Origin: CAVUQH01 sp963774445
GTDB taxonomy: Bacteria > Myxococcota_A > Polyangia > Haliangiales > Haliangiaceae
DNA: 64,000 nucleotides
Direction: 5' to 3'
Assembly (NCBI GenBank): GCA_963774445.1
Contig: CAVZFC010000031.1
Location: 434,001 to 498,000 of the forward strand
The notes beneath the pieces were generated by a model. It had not been told where the DNA came from. It made no database searches and saw nothing but the letters and a program-made list of their open reading frames with translations. Below, one piece after another: positions 27,601-35,438 of the stretch. Position 1 is the stretch's first letter. Each line of letters begins with the position of its first letter. The position numbers and the translations under genes are program-made.

Positions 27601-29729
27601 CGGGCTACGAGGCGCTGGACGATCAGACCCGCGCGGTCGAGACCCAGCTCGACATCGCCGAGATCGCGCTGGAGTCCGGAGACCTGGCGCGCGCGGGCGA
27701 CGCCGCCGATGCGATCCAAGACCGGGTCGGCGGCAGCGGGCTCAGCCGCCGGGCGCGGGCCGCGGCGGTGCGCGCCGAGCTGAGCGCGCGGAGCGGCGAC
27801 GCCGACGGTGCGCGCGCCGCGCTGGCCGAGCTCGATCCACTGATCGACGAGCTGCGCGAGCAGCGCGCCGTACATGCGCTGTGGAACCTGCACGCCGCGG
27901 CCGCTCGCGCGCGCGCCGCTTGTGGCGACGACCCGTTGCCGCATCGACGCGCCGCCGCCGCGCTGCTCGACGAGATGGCCGCGCCGCTGCCCGACGCCCA
28001 CCGCGCCGCCTTCTGGCACGACCCGCGGCGGCGGGCGCTGCGCGGTGGCGAGCCGAGCTCGGAGCTCGGCAGCACGCGCACCGATCCGGCGCCGCTGGCC
28101 GCGGCGCTCGAGTCAGAGCGCCTCCACCGTCTGCTGTCGATCTATCGGCGGATGTCGGGCGAGCGCGACTTCGATCGCCTGCTGGCGATGGTCATGGACA
28201 CCGCGGTCGAGCTGTCGGGCGCCGAGCGCGGTTTCCTGCTCCTGGCCGACGGTGGCGGCGGCCTGCGAACCGCGGTCGCGCGCAACCTTCCGCCGGCGAC
28301 CCTGCGCGCGCTCGCGGAGGTCGATGCCGATCCGACCCGCTCGTCGCTGCACCTGGTGCCGTACTCGCGGACCATCGCCGAGCGCGTATTCCACGACGGC
28401 GAGGTGATCCTGTCGAACGAGCCGCAGTCCGATCCGCGCTTCGACGCCGCGCAGTCGGTGCACGCACTCGAGCTGGAGAGCGTGGTCTGCCTGCCGGTGT
28501 CGTCCGGAGCCGAGGTCGTGGGTGTCCTCTACCTCGAGTCGCGCGTCCGCCGGGCGTGCTTCTCCGACGGCGACCTGCAGCTCTTGCTCGCATTCGCCGA
28601 CCAGGTGGCGATCCTGGTCGGCAACGCTCGCCTGCTCGACGAGAACGCCCGCCGCGCCCGCGAGCTGGAGCGCGCGCAGGCCGAGATCTCCGCGCTGCTC
28701 GCCGAGCGCACCGAGCTGCTCGCCGAGCGGACCCAGGAGCTGGCCCACGCCCGCCGCGATCTGGCCGCGGTCAGGCGCCGGTTCCTCGGCGAGGGCGGGG
28801 CCTTCGGCCTGATCGGCCGGTCGCCGGCGATGGAGCGGGTGTTCGAGCTGATCGAGCGCCTGGCCGCGACCGACGTGCCAGTGACGATCCTCGGCGAGTC
28901 GGGCACCGGCAAGGAGCTCGTCGCCCGCGCGCTGCACGAGTTCGGTCCGCGCAAGGAGGCGCCGATGGTCTCGGTCAACTGCGGCGCGCTGCCGGAGCCG
29001 CTGCTGGAGAGCGAGCTGTTCGGCCACGTCCGCGGCGCCTTCACCGGGGCCGAGCGCGATCGCCGCGGCCTGTTCGAGACCGCCAGCGGCGGCACTCTCT
29101 TCCTCGACGAGATTGGCGACACCCCGCCGCGCATGCAGGCGACGCTCCTGCGCGCGCTGCAGGAAAAGGTGATTCGCCGGGTCGGCGGGACCGAGGACAT
29201 CCGCGTCGACGTGCGCGTGGTCGCCGCCACCAACCGCGACCTCGAGGCGATGGTCGCCGACGGTAGCTTCCGCCGCGACCTGTACTATCGACTCGACGTG
29301 GTGTCGATCCACGTACCGGCCCTGCGCGAGCGCGCCGACGACATCCCGCTGCTGGCCGAACATTTCTTGCGCCTGGCGTGCGACCGCGCCGGCCTGTCCC
29401 CGCGTCAGCTGAGCGGCGACGCCCTGCGCGCGCTGGCCGACTGTCCGTGGCCGGGCAACGTCCGCCAGCTCGAGCACGCGATCACCAACGCCGCGGTGAT
29501 GGCCGACGGCGACGTGATCGGCGCCGAGGCGTTTCGCGCCGTGCTCGACGGGCCATCGGCGGTGCGCTCCGAGCCTGCCGGCGCCCGCGAGCGCGCTCGG
29601 CTGCGCGAGCGCGAGCGGATCCTCGAGGCGCTGGAGGCGACCGGCTGGAACAAGTCCAAAGCGGCACGCATGCTGCAAATTCCCCGGCGTACGTTCTACC
29701 GGAGACTCGATGAGTACGAGATTCAATGA
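24642..29729 (+). CDS. Ser/Thr kinase - ATPase/TPR - GAF - sigma-54 activator (five-module signalling protein)
   Basis: About 1695 residues (GTG 24642; ATG 24624 also possible). Modules in order: a protein kinase at 24660-25440 with G-loop GAGGAG, Lys in QALKAL, HGDFKPAN (non-RD, catalytic Asp kept) and DFG; a STAND-like ATPase at 25540-26250 with GRAGSGRSA and Walker B ILLDDLDF; TPR/helical repeats at 26450-27950; a GAF domain at 28130-28640; a short coiled coil; a sigma-54 AAA+ domain at 28800-29500 with GESGTGKE, the sigma-54-contacting loop GAFTGA and LFLDEIGD; and a Fis-type helix-turn-helix (NKSKAARMLQIPRRTFYRRL). It should phosphorylate partners and activate sigma-54 promoters on one chain. 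It follows the RegA-like gene but has its own upstream gap. Target promoters were not found. Confidence 0.9.
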   Translation: MLVRDRYQVIRRLGAGGAGSVYEVVNVAGGGARQALKALWPGARDAGLVEALRAEFGVLATIHHPRLCRVFDFGRLPADAALDGAPESAGRGGYFLTRELVDGVPLGDRAAAVGRDLGQVCRLLCEAARGLEVLHAAGMRHGDFKPANAIAAPAGTVRLIDFGLAVEEGVQRSAGTLAYMAPEILTQRAVDRRADLYALGVSLFELVTGLLPSGDRRGAELIAWHTGGARPRLSAHLPVPDALDRLCDRLVASAPDDRLPTAAEAAAALEACARELGADAVDGPEHLALPALPMPAVAALERAFERRRWRKGGSALALITGRAGSGRSAALTELAWRAQLAGAEVVRGRPVAAGRPLGVFGAAADELAALTGTPPPTADGDGPGHLARVAHWLAAAADRFPVVILLDDLDFADEATRRLASYLAFGLPDEARVLIAAARRADGDRSRAAARVGEVPTFPLAPLTAGDVGALLARVAGRRDDRLAARVTAHTGGNLLHVVHALEALARRGFATAESLDALGLPPRLEEDLAGALDGAGDDERALCEALAVLGRAAPPAVVGAMIDRVEADLIAVASASPLAAFDPTGRLLLERPGVRQAIAGALPPERQRALHAAAAAALVDRERLAADDPEVVTHLVRAGDRDGARARVPAALAKLRRAGDSAGAVELGRAAATLLGADCPPALALAIGDVARAMGDAAVAAAVLGPLAAAPVDAPHAARARYLLGCALEEAGDPDAATALWREVIDGQPAGADAALAARELSRLHLKRGRTDAALAVAEAALAHVRDVAVREHLEVARAFARGSQGAATDPDQAAAAAGELERAAARATERGDELLAATAFNYAALISFRAADYRITRVRYQRALEAARRGGDLVREATLRMNLASLAFHQGDYAGCLEQHVAAVSLLRAAGADTALVMARRNLGHLFVELGEYEQARAELRAARAIADELGLAVQVAGCEALLGIADARTGDARAGLARLERARAGYEALDDQTRAVETQLDIAEIALESGDLARAGDAADAIQDRVGGSGLSRRARAAAVRAELSARSGDADGARAALAELDPLIDELREQRAVHALWNLHAAAARARAACGDDPLPHRRAAAALLDEMAAPLPDAHRAAFWHDPRRRALRGGEPSSELGSTRTDPAPLAAALESERLHRLLSIYRRMSGERDFDRLLAMVMDTAVELSGAERGFLLLADGGGGLRTAVARNLPPATLRALAEVDADPTRSSLHLVPYSRTIAERVFHDGEVILSNEPQSDPRFDAAQSVHALELESVVCLPVSSGAEVVGVLYLESRVRRACFSDGDLQLLLAFADQVAILVGNARLLDENARRARELERAQAEISALLAERTELLAERTQELAHARRDLAAVRRRFLGEGGAFGLIGRSPAMERVFELIERLAATDVPVTILGESGTGKELVARALHEFGPRKEAPMVSVNCGALPEPLLESELFGHVRGAFTGAERDRRGLFETASGGTLFLDEIGDTPPRMQATLLRALQEKVIRRVGGTEDIRVDVRVVAATNRDLEAMVADGSFRRDLYYRLDVVSIHVPALRERADDIPLLAEHFLRLACDRAGLSPRQLSGDALRALADCPWPGNVRQLEHAITNAAVMADGDVIGAEAFRAVLDGPSAVRSEPAGARERARLRERERILEALEATGWNKSKAARMLQIPRRTFYRRLDEYEIQ

Positions 29730-29796
29730 TCGGCGCGGTCGCGTGTGCCAGCGTGTGCCAGCGCGGCCCAACGGTCCGGATGTGACTGCCGCGACG

Positions 29797-29824
29797 TTGA
29801 CGCGGGCACCTCGTCGCGCACAAT
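29797..29824 (+). promoter_or_regulatory. Putative sigma-70-type promoter
   Basis: TTGACG (29797-29802), a 16-base spacer and CACAAT (29819-29824) precede the small lipoprotein gene. A GGAG 9 bases before ATG 29838 is a normal ribosome-binding site, so this gene seems to have a leader. Confidence 0.4.
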
Positions 29825-29837
29825 GGAGCCACCGCTG

Positions 29838-30149
29838 ATGCTCCGCGTATTCGCCATCTTCCTGGCCCTGTGCGCCGCTGGCTGCACGCAGGACATGGAC
29901 CCGTCGCCGGGCAACCCCGACGGCGGCGGGCCTGCGCAGGACGCCGCGACCGGCCAGCCCGACGCCGCCGTCGGCCTGGATGCCGCGCCCGGCCAGCCGG
30001 ACGCCGCCGTCCCGCAGGACGCCGGCCTGGACGATGGCGGCCTGGACGATGGCGGCCTGGACGATGGCGGCCTGGACGACGGCGGCCTTCCGGACGACGG
30101 CGACGTGCCGGGCGATGGCGGCGCCACCGACGGCAGCGTGTCGCGCTAG
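29838..30149 (+). CDS. Small low-complexity lipoprotein with GGLDD repeats
   Basis: A 103-residue protein. The signal peptide ends with a lipobox (LCAAGC near residue 16). All that follows is low complexity: PGNPDGGGPAQDAATG, several QPDAA/VPQDAG units, then GGLDD four times in tandem, and a Gly/Asp tail. It has almost no hydrophobic residues, so it should be an extended acidic chain on the cell surface or in the periplasm, perhaps a spacer or calcium binder. ATG 29838 is preferred because GGAG lies 9 bases before it; ATG 29823 adds five residues. It converges on the pentapeptide-repeat gene with an 8-base gap. No family is recognised. Confidence 0.65.
   Translation: MLRVFAIFLALCAAGCTQDMDPSPGNPDGGGPAQDAATGQPDAAVGLDAAPGQPDAAVPQDAGLDDGGLDDGGLDDGGLDDGGLPDDGDVPGDGGATDGSVSR
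30021..30089. repeat. 15-bp tandem repeat coding GGLDD
   Basis: About 4.5 copies of GGCGGCCTGGACGAT, the first unit partial and the last slightly changed, encode the acidic GGLDD run of the small lipoprotein. The unit is in frame, so copy-number change would keep the frame. Confidence 0.85.
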
Positions 30150-30157
30150 CCGCCCGG

Positions 30158-30778
30158 TCAGTCGTCCGTCGAGGCGTCGATGTCGAGGTCGGGGACGCGG
30201 ACGCCCAGGAGCGCCATGCTGCGCAGGGCGCCGTCGAGCGAGAACCGGGTGTCGCGCAGCCGGTTGGTCGTCGGATCGATCTGGTAGCCGGTCGCCAGCG
30301 ACAGGTCGGTCTCTTCCAGCACGGTGTGGAGAAAGGTGCTGCCGGTCAGATCGGTGCCGGCGAAATCGGCCCCGGTGAGGTTGGCCTCGGTGAAGACCGC
30401 CTCGACCGCCTTGCAGTCGGTCATCGACAGCCCGCGCAGCGGCATCGCGTCGAAGGTGCAGTAGCTGAGCACGCTGTCGTGAAAGACGACGTCGAACGTC
30501 AGCTGGTGGGCCTTGGTCCAGTCGATGCCCATCAGCTTGCAGCGCTCGAAGCGTACGCCGCGGAAGCTGGTGTCTTGCGGCGACACCATCGTCAGGTCGC
30601 AGCCGCGGAAGACGCAGCTCTCGAACAGGCAGCGGCGCAGCGACGCCCGGGTCCAGACCGCATCGACGAAGGTGCAGTCGGAGAAGCTGGCCTTTTCCAG
30701 CGCGCCACCGTCGAGCAGCGTGCCCTCGACGGTCTCGCCGTCGAGCTCGGTGCCGTTGTCCAGGGCGCGCGTGGTCAT
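30158..30778 (-). CDS. Pentapeptide-repeat protein
   Basis: A 206-residue cytoplasmic protein built of A(D/N)LXX-type five-residue repeats: LEKASFSDCTF, RASLRRCLFESCVFRGCDL, TSFRGVRFERCKL, AVFTEANLTGADFAGTDLTGSTF. The repeats form a right-handed quadrilateral beta-helix of roughly 28 coils at about residues 20-160. A C-terminal part with RLRDTRFSLDGALRSMALLGV follows and is not repetitive. Family members such as MfpA and Qnr mimic DNA and bind gyrase, but most have unknown roles; no gyrase link can be claimed. ATG 30778 has AGGAG 7 bases upstream. A TATCAT about 70 bases further back could be its -10, indicating a leadered mRNA. Confidence 0.85.
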   Translation of the reverse strand: MTTRALDNGTELDGETVEGTLLDGGALEKASFSDCTFVDAVWTRASLRRCLFESCVFRGCDLTMVSPQDTSFRGVRFERCKLMGIDWTKAHQLTFDVVFHDSVLSYCTFDAMPLRGLSMTDCKAVEAVFTEANLTGADFAGTDLTGSTFLHTVLEETDLSLATGYQIDPTTNRLRDTRFSLDGALRSMALLGVRVPDLDIDASTDD

Positions 30779-30871
30779 CGTCGGCTCCTGGAAGCGCGAG
30801 GCGACGGGCCGCCCAGGCGGGCCGCGAGCAGCAGGGTGCATGGGAGCATGCCGGGATGATACGGATGCGAG

Positions 30872-30877
30872 TAGAAT
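30872..30877 (+). promoter_or_regulatory. Putative -10 element TAGAAT (leaderless)
   Basis: TAGAAT ends 7 bases before GTG 30885 of the sulfatase-like membrane protein gene. Confidence 0.6.
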
Positions 30878-30884
30878 CGTGCGA

Positions 30885-33005
30885 GTGCGATCGATCTTTC
30901 GCGACCAGCTCGTGGCCGGTGTCACTGGTGCGACCGCCGTCGCGGTGATCGAGGTCGCGCGCGTCGGCGGCAGCGCCGGGCTGGCGGAGACGCTGCTGGC
31001 GCTGTTCGCCGGGCTGGGGCTGGCGGTCGGTGCGGCGATGGCGCTGTCCGAGCTGCTGGTCGACCGCGCCGCCCTGCGCGGACCGCTGGCGGCGGCGGTG
31101 CGGGCGCTGCCGGCGCTGGTGGCGCTGATCCCGGTCGGCGCCACGCTGTTCGAAGGGGCGCGCGCCAGCGAGCTTCCGGGGGCGAGCAGCGGGCACCTGT
31201 GGTTTCCCGCGCTGGGCTTCGTGCTGCTGGCGGTGGCGATATCGTTCGGCGGTCGCATCGCGGGCGGCTGGCTCGGGCTGTCGCCGCGGTGGACCCGCGC
31301 ATTGCTCGCCGGTGTGCTGGTGCTGTTCGCCGTGGTGGTCGAGCTGGCCAACCGCCGCTTCTACCGCACCGAGTACCCCCGCGTGCACACGGTGATGGTG
31401 ATCGCCTCGTGCGCGGCTCTGGCGGTGGCGGTGCGCGTCGCCTGCTCCGGTGCGGCAGCGCTGCCGTGGCGGCGGGCCGTGGTCGTGCGCGCGGTGCTCT
31501 GCGTGGTGGTGATCGGCGGGATGCTGCTGGCGTTGACGTTGGGGTTGGGCCGCGAGCGGGACCGCTGGGCGCTGGCCAACCGCGGCGCCGACGGCCGCCA
31601 CCTGGTGGCGCTGGCCCGCCACCTGATGGATCGCGACGGCGACGGCTTCGCCGCCGCGCTCGGTGGTGGCGACTGCGACGACGGCGACCCGGCGATCAGC
31701 CCGGCGGCCACCGATCGTCCGGGCAACGGCGTCGACGAAGATTGCGACGGCGCCGACGCCGAGCTGATCGCGCCGCCGCCGACACCGGTCGCGACCAGCG
31801 CCGAGCGGGCCAAGGCGACCACTGCGCTGCGTGCGCGCCTGCGCCACATGAACGTGCTCCTGGTGTCGGTCAACGCGCTCCGCGCCGACATCGTGTCGCC
31901 GCCGGAGCTGGCCAACTACCCGGCGCTGGCGACCCTTTTCGGGCGCTCGCGCCGCTTCGTCCGCGCGCAGGCGCCGGCGTCGGGCACCGACGTCTCTCTC
32001 TCGTGCATTCTCACAGGCCGGGTCAACCCGTTCGTCCCGGTCGCGGCGACGCTGATCGAGGCGCTGCGGACCAGCGGCCGAACGACGCGGGTCATCCTGC
32101 CGCGCGAGGTGATGCGCTGGGCGCCCGAGACGCTGCTCGTTCGCGGCGCCGACCACGTCGACCAGGTGGTCAACGACAAGAAGGTGCGCGACGTCGGCGG
32201 CGAGACCACGTCGATCGAGACCACCGATCGGGCGATCGAATTCCTCGACCAGACCGGCGACCAGCCGTTCGCCATGTGGGTGCACTACTTCGACGTCCAC
32301 GAGCACCAGCAGATCGAGCCGGGCGACCGCGCGTTGCGCGAGCTGACCGGCGGCGCGCCCGAAGGCTTGGCGGAGAAGTACCGGGCGCTGGTGTCGCTGA
32401 CGTCGCGCGAGATCGGCCGACTGGTCAACGCGCTGGCGGCTCGCGGGCTGACCGACCGGACGATCATCGTCTTCTTCGCCGACCACGGCGAGAGCCTGCA
32501 CGAGGACCCGCGCCTGCCCGACAACCACGGCCTCTACGTCTACCAGACGCTCACCCGGGTGCCGCTGGCGATCGCGGTGCCGGGCACGCGGCCGGCCGCG
32601 ATCGACGAGCCGGTGTCGCTGCTCGACATCTACCCGACGCTGGCCGACGCGTTGTCGCTGGCGTGGCCCGACGACGCCGGCGGGCTCAGCCTGGTCGGCG
32701 ACTTGTTGCCCGACCCACCGCAGGCCTGGCTCCACCGCGGCCGCGTGCTGGTGATGAACGAGTCCGAGCAGTGGGGCGTGCTCGAGTGGCCGTACAAGCT
32801 GATGGTGCGGCCCAAGGACAACCTGGTCGAGCTCTACGATCTGTCGGCCGATCCGGGCGAGCACGACAACCTGGCGGCGCGCGAGCCGGCCCGCGTGCGC
32901 CGGCTCAAGAGCCTCTATCGCGGCTTTCCCAAGGTGTCGATGGACCGGAGCCGAAAAGGGCGGCGCTGGCGACTAGAGCAAGCGCGACCACCGCACAAGC
33001 GGTGA
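30885..33005 (+). CDS. Sulfatase-like (alkaline-phosphatase superfamily) membrane protein with MopE-type motif
   Basis: A 706-residue protein. The first 230 residues contain about six hydrophobic helices. A MopE-type metal-binding motif follows (DRDGDGF...GGGDCDDGDPAISPAATD and GNGVDEDCDGAD, about residues 250-290). The catalytic-superfamily domain comes next (about 310-690): VLLVSVNALRADI, where the usual first metal ligand D is N; a region ASGTDVSLSCILTGR at the nucleophile site, without the C/S-X-P-X-R formylglycine motif; FFADHGESLHED; and a closing N-H-G-L-Y-V-Y block. It is therefore more like a phosphoglycerol-transferase or phosphodiesterase than a true sulfatase. The 3' end overlaps the convergent gene 32905-34455 by 101 bases. 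Confidence 0.8.
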   Translation: MRSIFRDQLVAGVTGATAVAVIEVARVGGSAGLAETLLALFAGLGLAVGAAMALSELLVDRAALRGPLAAAVRALPALVALIPVGATLFEGARASELPGASSGHLWFPALGFVLLAVAISFGGRIAGGWLGLSPRWTRALLAGVLVLFAVVVELANRRFYRTEYPRVHTVMVIASCAALAVAVRVACSGAAALPWRRAVVVRAVLCVVVIGGMLLALTLGLGRERDRWALANRGADGRHLVALARHLMDRDGDGFAAALGGGDCDDGDPAISPAATDRPGNGVDEDCDGADAELIAPPPTPVATSAERAKATTALRARLRHMNVLLVSVNALRADIVSPPELANYPALATLFGRSRRFVRAQAPASGTDVSLSCILTGRVNPFVPVAATLIEALRTSGRTTRVILPREVMRWAPETLLVRGADHVDQVVNDKKVRDVGGETTSIETTDRAIEFLDQTGDQPFAMWVHYFDVHEHQQIEPGDRALRELTGGAPEGLAEKYRALVSLTSREIGRLVNALAARGLTDRTIIVFFADHGESLHEDPRLPDNHGLYVYQTLTRVPLAIAVPGTRPAAIDEPVSLLDIYPTLADALSLAWPDDAGGLSLVGDLLPDPPQAWLHRGRVLVMNESEQWGVLEWPYKLMVRPKDNLVELYDLSADPGEHDNLAAREPARVRRLKSLYRGFPKVSMDRSRKGRRWRLEQARPPHKR

Positions 33006-34455
33006 AGCCGAGCACGAGGAAGACGCTGGCTTGCGCGGTCCAGCGCGGCACCAGCGGCGGATCGGTGGCGAGGCCGACCAGCTGCGGGGCGCCGCCGGAC
33101 AGGATCAGTGCAGCCAGCGCCGCGGCCGCCGGCAGCGCCAGCGCGGCGATGGTCGCCCGGGCGGCGGTCGTACGGCGCAGCGCGCGGGTGGTCGCCACCG
33201 CCAGGATCATCAGGCCGGGCAGGGCGGCGAGGTAAATCATCCGTCCCGACTTCTGGTAGATCATGTGCGTTGACAGCGACGGTACCAGCTCGAACGTCAC
33301 CAGCGACAGGTAGGCCACCGGCCACCACCACGGCAGCGCGCCCCAACCTCCGCGCGCGGCCCACGCGGTGAACAGCATGGCGACGAGCAGCAGCGCCGCG
33401 GCGGCGAGCCAGGCGCCGAGCGTGGCGCGCGGCAGCGTGGCGTCGCGGTCGACGGGCGCCGCCAGCGCGGCGTAGAGTGGGCGTCCGGCCGAGCGCGGAT
33501 CGGGCGTGGCGCCGACCGAGTCGGCCAGCGCGCGGCTGAAATCGACCATGTGCAGGTACGCCCCGGTCGGGGCCTTCAGGTCGGCCGGCAGGTCGCCGGC
33601 GATGCAGGCACGTACCGTGCGGATGCGCGGCTCGGGGCCGCCGTGTCCGCCGCCGGCGCGGTGGCCGTGGTCGGCGAGCACGAACCAGCGGGTCTTGCCG
33701 TCCGGGTGGGCGCGGGCCTCGTCGGCGAGCAGGTGGCCGAGCAGCGCGTCGGCCGACGCGGCGACGTCGCGGAAGGCGCGCGAGTCGCGGCCGGCCTTGT
33801 GCGCCACCGAGTCGGTGCGCAGGATGTGAACGAAGGCGAGGCGCGCGTCGCCGGTGATCGCCTCGTCGGCGGCGCGCTCGAAGCCGCGCGGCGTGGCGAA
33901 GTCGAGCCACGGGCGCCAGGCCGTCTCCAGGCTCCAGTACGGCGGCGCGCTGTTCGGATCGAGCGGCAACGCGGTGGCGAAGCCGGTCGAGTGGGTGATC
34001 TTGCCGTGCGACTCGGCCACCGCGATCGAGTCCGGCACCTGGGCCGGAATGCTGTTGGCCGGCGGCGGCAGCAGTTTGTAGAAGAACAGCACCCCGGTCT
34101 GCTGCTGGGTCAGCCCGGTCCAAAGGACGTGCTGCACCGGCAGCGACACGGTGGGGAAGCCGACGTCGACGACGAGGTCGAGACCGCGCGCGCAGACCGA
34201 CGAGTAGGCGGGCAGGCCGGCGGCGGTCACGCGGTCGACGCCGTCGAGCAGCACCACGCGCACGCGTCCGGCCGGAGGCAACCCGCGGGTGGCCAGCGCC
34301 GGATCGTCCGGCAGCGCCAGCGCTGGCGGCGGCCCGCCCCCGGCGCCGGGCACGAAGAAGCTGCGGATGTACCCGGCGCGGAAGCGATACGCGGCGTAGC
34401 CGAGGGCGCCCAGCGCGGCGGCGAGGAGGAGCGCGTGGATGCGGGCGCGGGCCAC
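32905..34455 (-). CDS. Membrane phosphodiesterase/GPI-ethanolaminephosphotransferase-like protein
   Basis: A 516-residue protein. A signal-anchor helix at residues 6-24 precedes an exported alkaline-phosphatase-superfamily domain. VRVVLLDGVDRVTAAGLP supplies the first metal Asp, FPTVSLPVQHVLWTG the nucleophile Thr/Ser region, HILRTDSVAHKAGRD an Asp/His pair and FVLADHGHRAGGGHGG the last metal ligands. This order resembles type I phosphodiesterases and the lumenal domain of PIG-N-type enzymes. About four C-terminal transmembrane helices follow (residues 345-505). The substrate is unknown; a head-group transferase acting on a lipid or glycan is plausible. The GTG start is backed by TAGACT 6 bases upstream. 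Its 3' end overlaps the convergent sulfatase-like gene by 101 bases. Confidence 0.78.
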   Translation of the reverse strand: MARARIHALLLAAALGALGYAAYRFRAGYIRSFFVPGAGGGPPPALALPDDPALATRGLPPAGRVRVVLLDGVDRVTAAGLPAYSSVCARGLDLVVDVGFPTVSLPVQHVLWTGLTQQQTGVLFFYKLLPPPANSIPAQVPDSIAVAESHGKITHSTGFATALPLDPNSAPPYWSLETAWRPWLDFATPRGFERAADEAITGDARLAFVHILRTDSVAHKAGRDSRAFRDVAASADALLGHLLADEARAHPDGKTRWFVLADHGHRAGGGHGGPEPRIRTVRACIAGDLPADLKAPTGAYLHMVDFSRALADSVGATPDPRSAGRPLYAALAAPVDRDATLPRATLGAWLAAAALLLVAMLFTAWAARGGWGALPWWWPVAYLSLVTFELVPSLSTHMIYQKSGRMIYLAALPGLMILAVATTRALRRTTAARATIAALALPAAAALAALILSGGAPQLVGLATDPPLVPRWTAQASVFLVLGFTACAVVALALVASAALFGSGPSTPWESRDRGS

Positions 34456-34461
34456 GCGGGA

Positions 34462-34467
34462 AGTCTA
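34462..34467 (-). promoter_or_regulatory. Putative -10 element TAGACT (leaderless)
   Basis: TAGACT on the minus strand ends 6 bases before GTG 34455, in the same arrangement as the HtrA-type gene. Confidence 0.55.
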
Positions 34468-34490
34468 TCCCTGCTCGGGCCCGAAATCGA

Positions 34491-35381
34491 TCAGCGCTCG
34501 GGGGCGCTGGGCGCGTCGCCGTCGCCGGTGGCGGCCACGCGCGGCGCTGGCATCGGCTCGGCGGCGATCTCCTCGCCGGTCACCTGCGGCAGGCCGGACA
34601 GGCGCAGGAGTAGCGGGATGGTCTTGCCCTCCTCGACGATGCCCATGTGATCGAACTGCGACCGCATGTACAGCAGGTGGGCCTTGCGCCGCGCCTCGGG
34701 GATGTCGGCGAGGTGCTCGGGGATGAAATCCATGGCGCGCGCGTTGGGGTGCTCGCGCACGAAAGGCTCTGTCCAGCGCAGGGTGTCGGCGCCGACGAGG
34801 ATCAGCCTGCGCCCGCCGTTGCCTTCTTTCATCCAGTCGTCGAACTCTTCCTCGTGGCCGTACATGCCGTCCAGAAGGACGACGTGATCCAGCGGGCGGT
34901 AGTCGAGCCAGCGGAGGATGGTGCGGTAGGCGCCGCTGTGACCGACGGCGACCACGTGCCCCCACGGGCGCGCCAGGTGGGTCTGCCGCCTGACCTCGCG
35001 CAGGAGCCGGCCGAGCGACGGCCACGACACCCGCTCGCGGTAGCTTTCGGGCGCGCCCACGGCGATGAACAGCGCGTTCTGCTTGCTGGCCAGGAACTGC
35101 TCGGCCAGGTGGTGCTCGGTCCAGGCGTGGTCGACGTCGGTGCGGTAGCCGTGGACGTAGATGACGATGCCGGCGCTGGCGCCGTCGTAGCCGGGCGGGA
35201 CCCAGACGTGGACCGGCCCGCGGTCGGTCTCGAGCCGCCAGTGGCGGCCCCCCAGGAGCGCCTCGTCGATCTGGCCGGCAGGCACGTCGACGCCGGCCGC
35301 GGCGTCATCGGCCCGGGCCGGCTGCCCGCGGACGACCGCGCCGAGGAGCAGAGCGAGAACTATGCGGGCGGACCAGGACAT
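34491..35381 (-). CDS. Exported alpha/beta-hydrolase-like protein
   Basis: A 296-residue protein with an N-terminal signal peptide (about residues 1-25, ending PARA). The serine-hydrolase core is visible: VIYVHGYRTDV (oxyanion region, near residue 80), VVAVGHSGAYRTIL (GXSXG, Ser near residue 155), DHVVLLDGMYG, and a late His in FDHMGIV near residue 250. The order fits an alpha/beta hydrolase of the lipase/peptidase type, perhaps acting on cell-wall or lipid substrates. The ATG at 35381 was chosen because the signal peptide begins there; a TTG 9 bases upstream is possible. It is followed by 35 bases and then the minus-strand phosphodiesterase-like gene. Confidence 0.72.
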   Translation of the reverse strand: MSWSARIVLALLLGAVVRGQPARADDAAAGVDVPAGQIDEALLGGRHWRLETDRGPVHVWVPPGYDGASAGIVIYVHGYRTDVDHAWTEHHLAEQFLASKQNALFIAVGAPESYRERVSWPSLGRLLREVRRQTHLARPWGHVVAVGHSGAYRTILRWLDYRPLDHVVLLDGMYGHEEEFDDWMKEGNGGRRLILVGADTLRWTEPFVREHPNARAMDFIPEHLADIPEARRKAHLLYMRSQFDHMGIVEEGKTIPLLLRLSGLPQVTGEEIAAEPMPAPRVAATGDGDAPSAPER

Positions 35382-35438
35382 CGCGCGCAACTACTAAGTG
35401 TTGGGCACGCGCGCGATTTTGCAAGTAATTGTATGCGT

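Noticed and set aside
23466..28019. Open reading frame of about 4.5 kb on the minus strand opposite the RegB/RegA and five-module genes
   Set aside because: The product is Arg/Gly/Ala-rich without motifs, and it is antisense to clear coding sequence; long antisense frames are expected at this GC content.
29745..29775. GTGTGCCAGC twice in tandem after the five-module gene, read as TGGCAC on the minus strand, considered as a sigma-54 promoter
   Set aside because: The GG-to-GC spacing is one base off the -24/-12 rule and no gene starts just downstream on that strand.
28113..32864. Open frame of about 4.7 kb on the minus strand opposite the five-module and sulfatase-like genes
   Set aside because: It has no domain signature and crosses several unrelated genes including the real minus-strand pentapeptide gene in another frame; it is a high-GC shadow.
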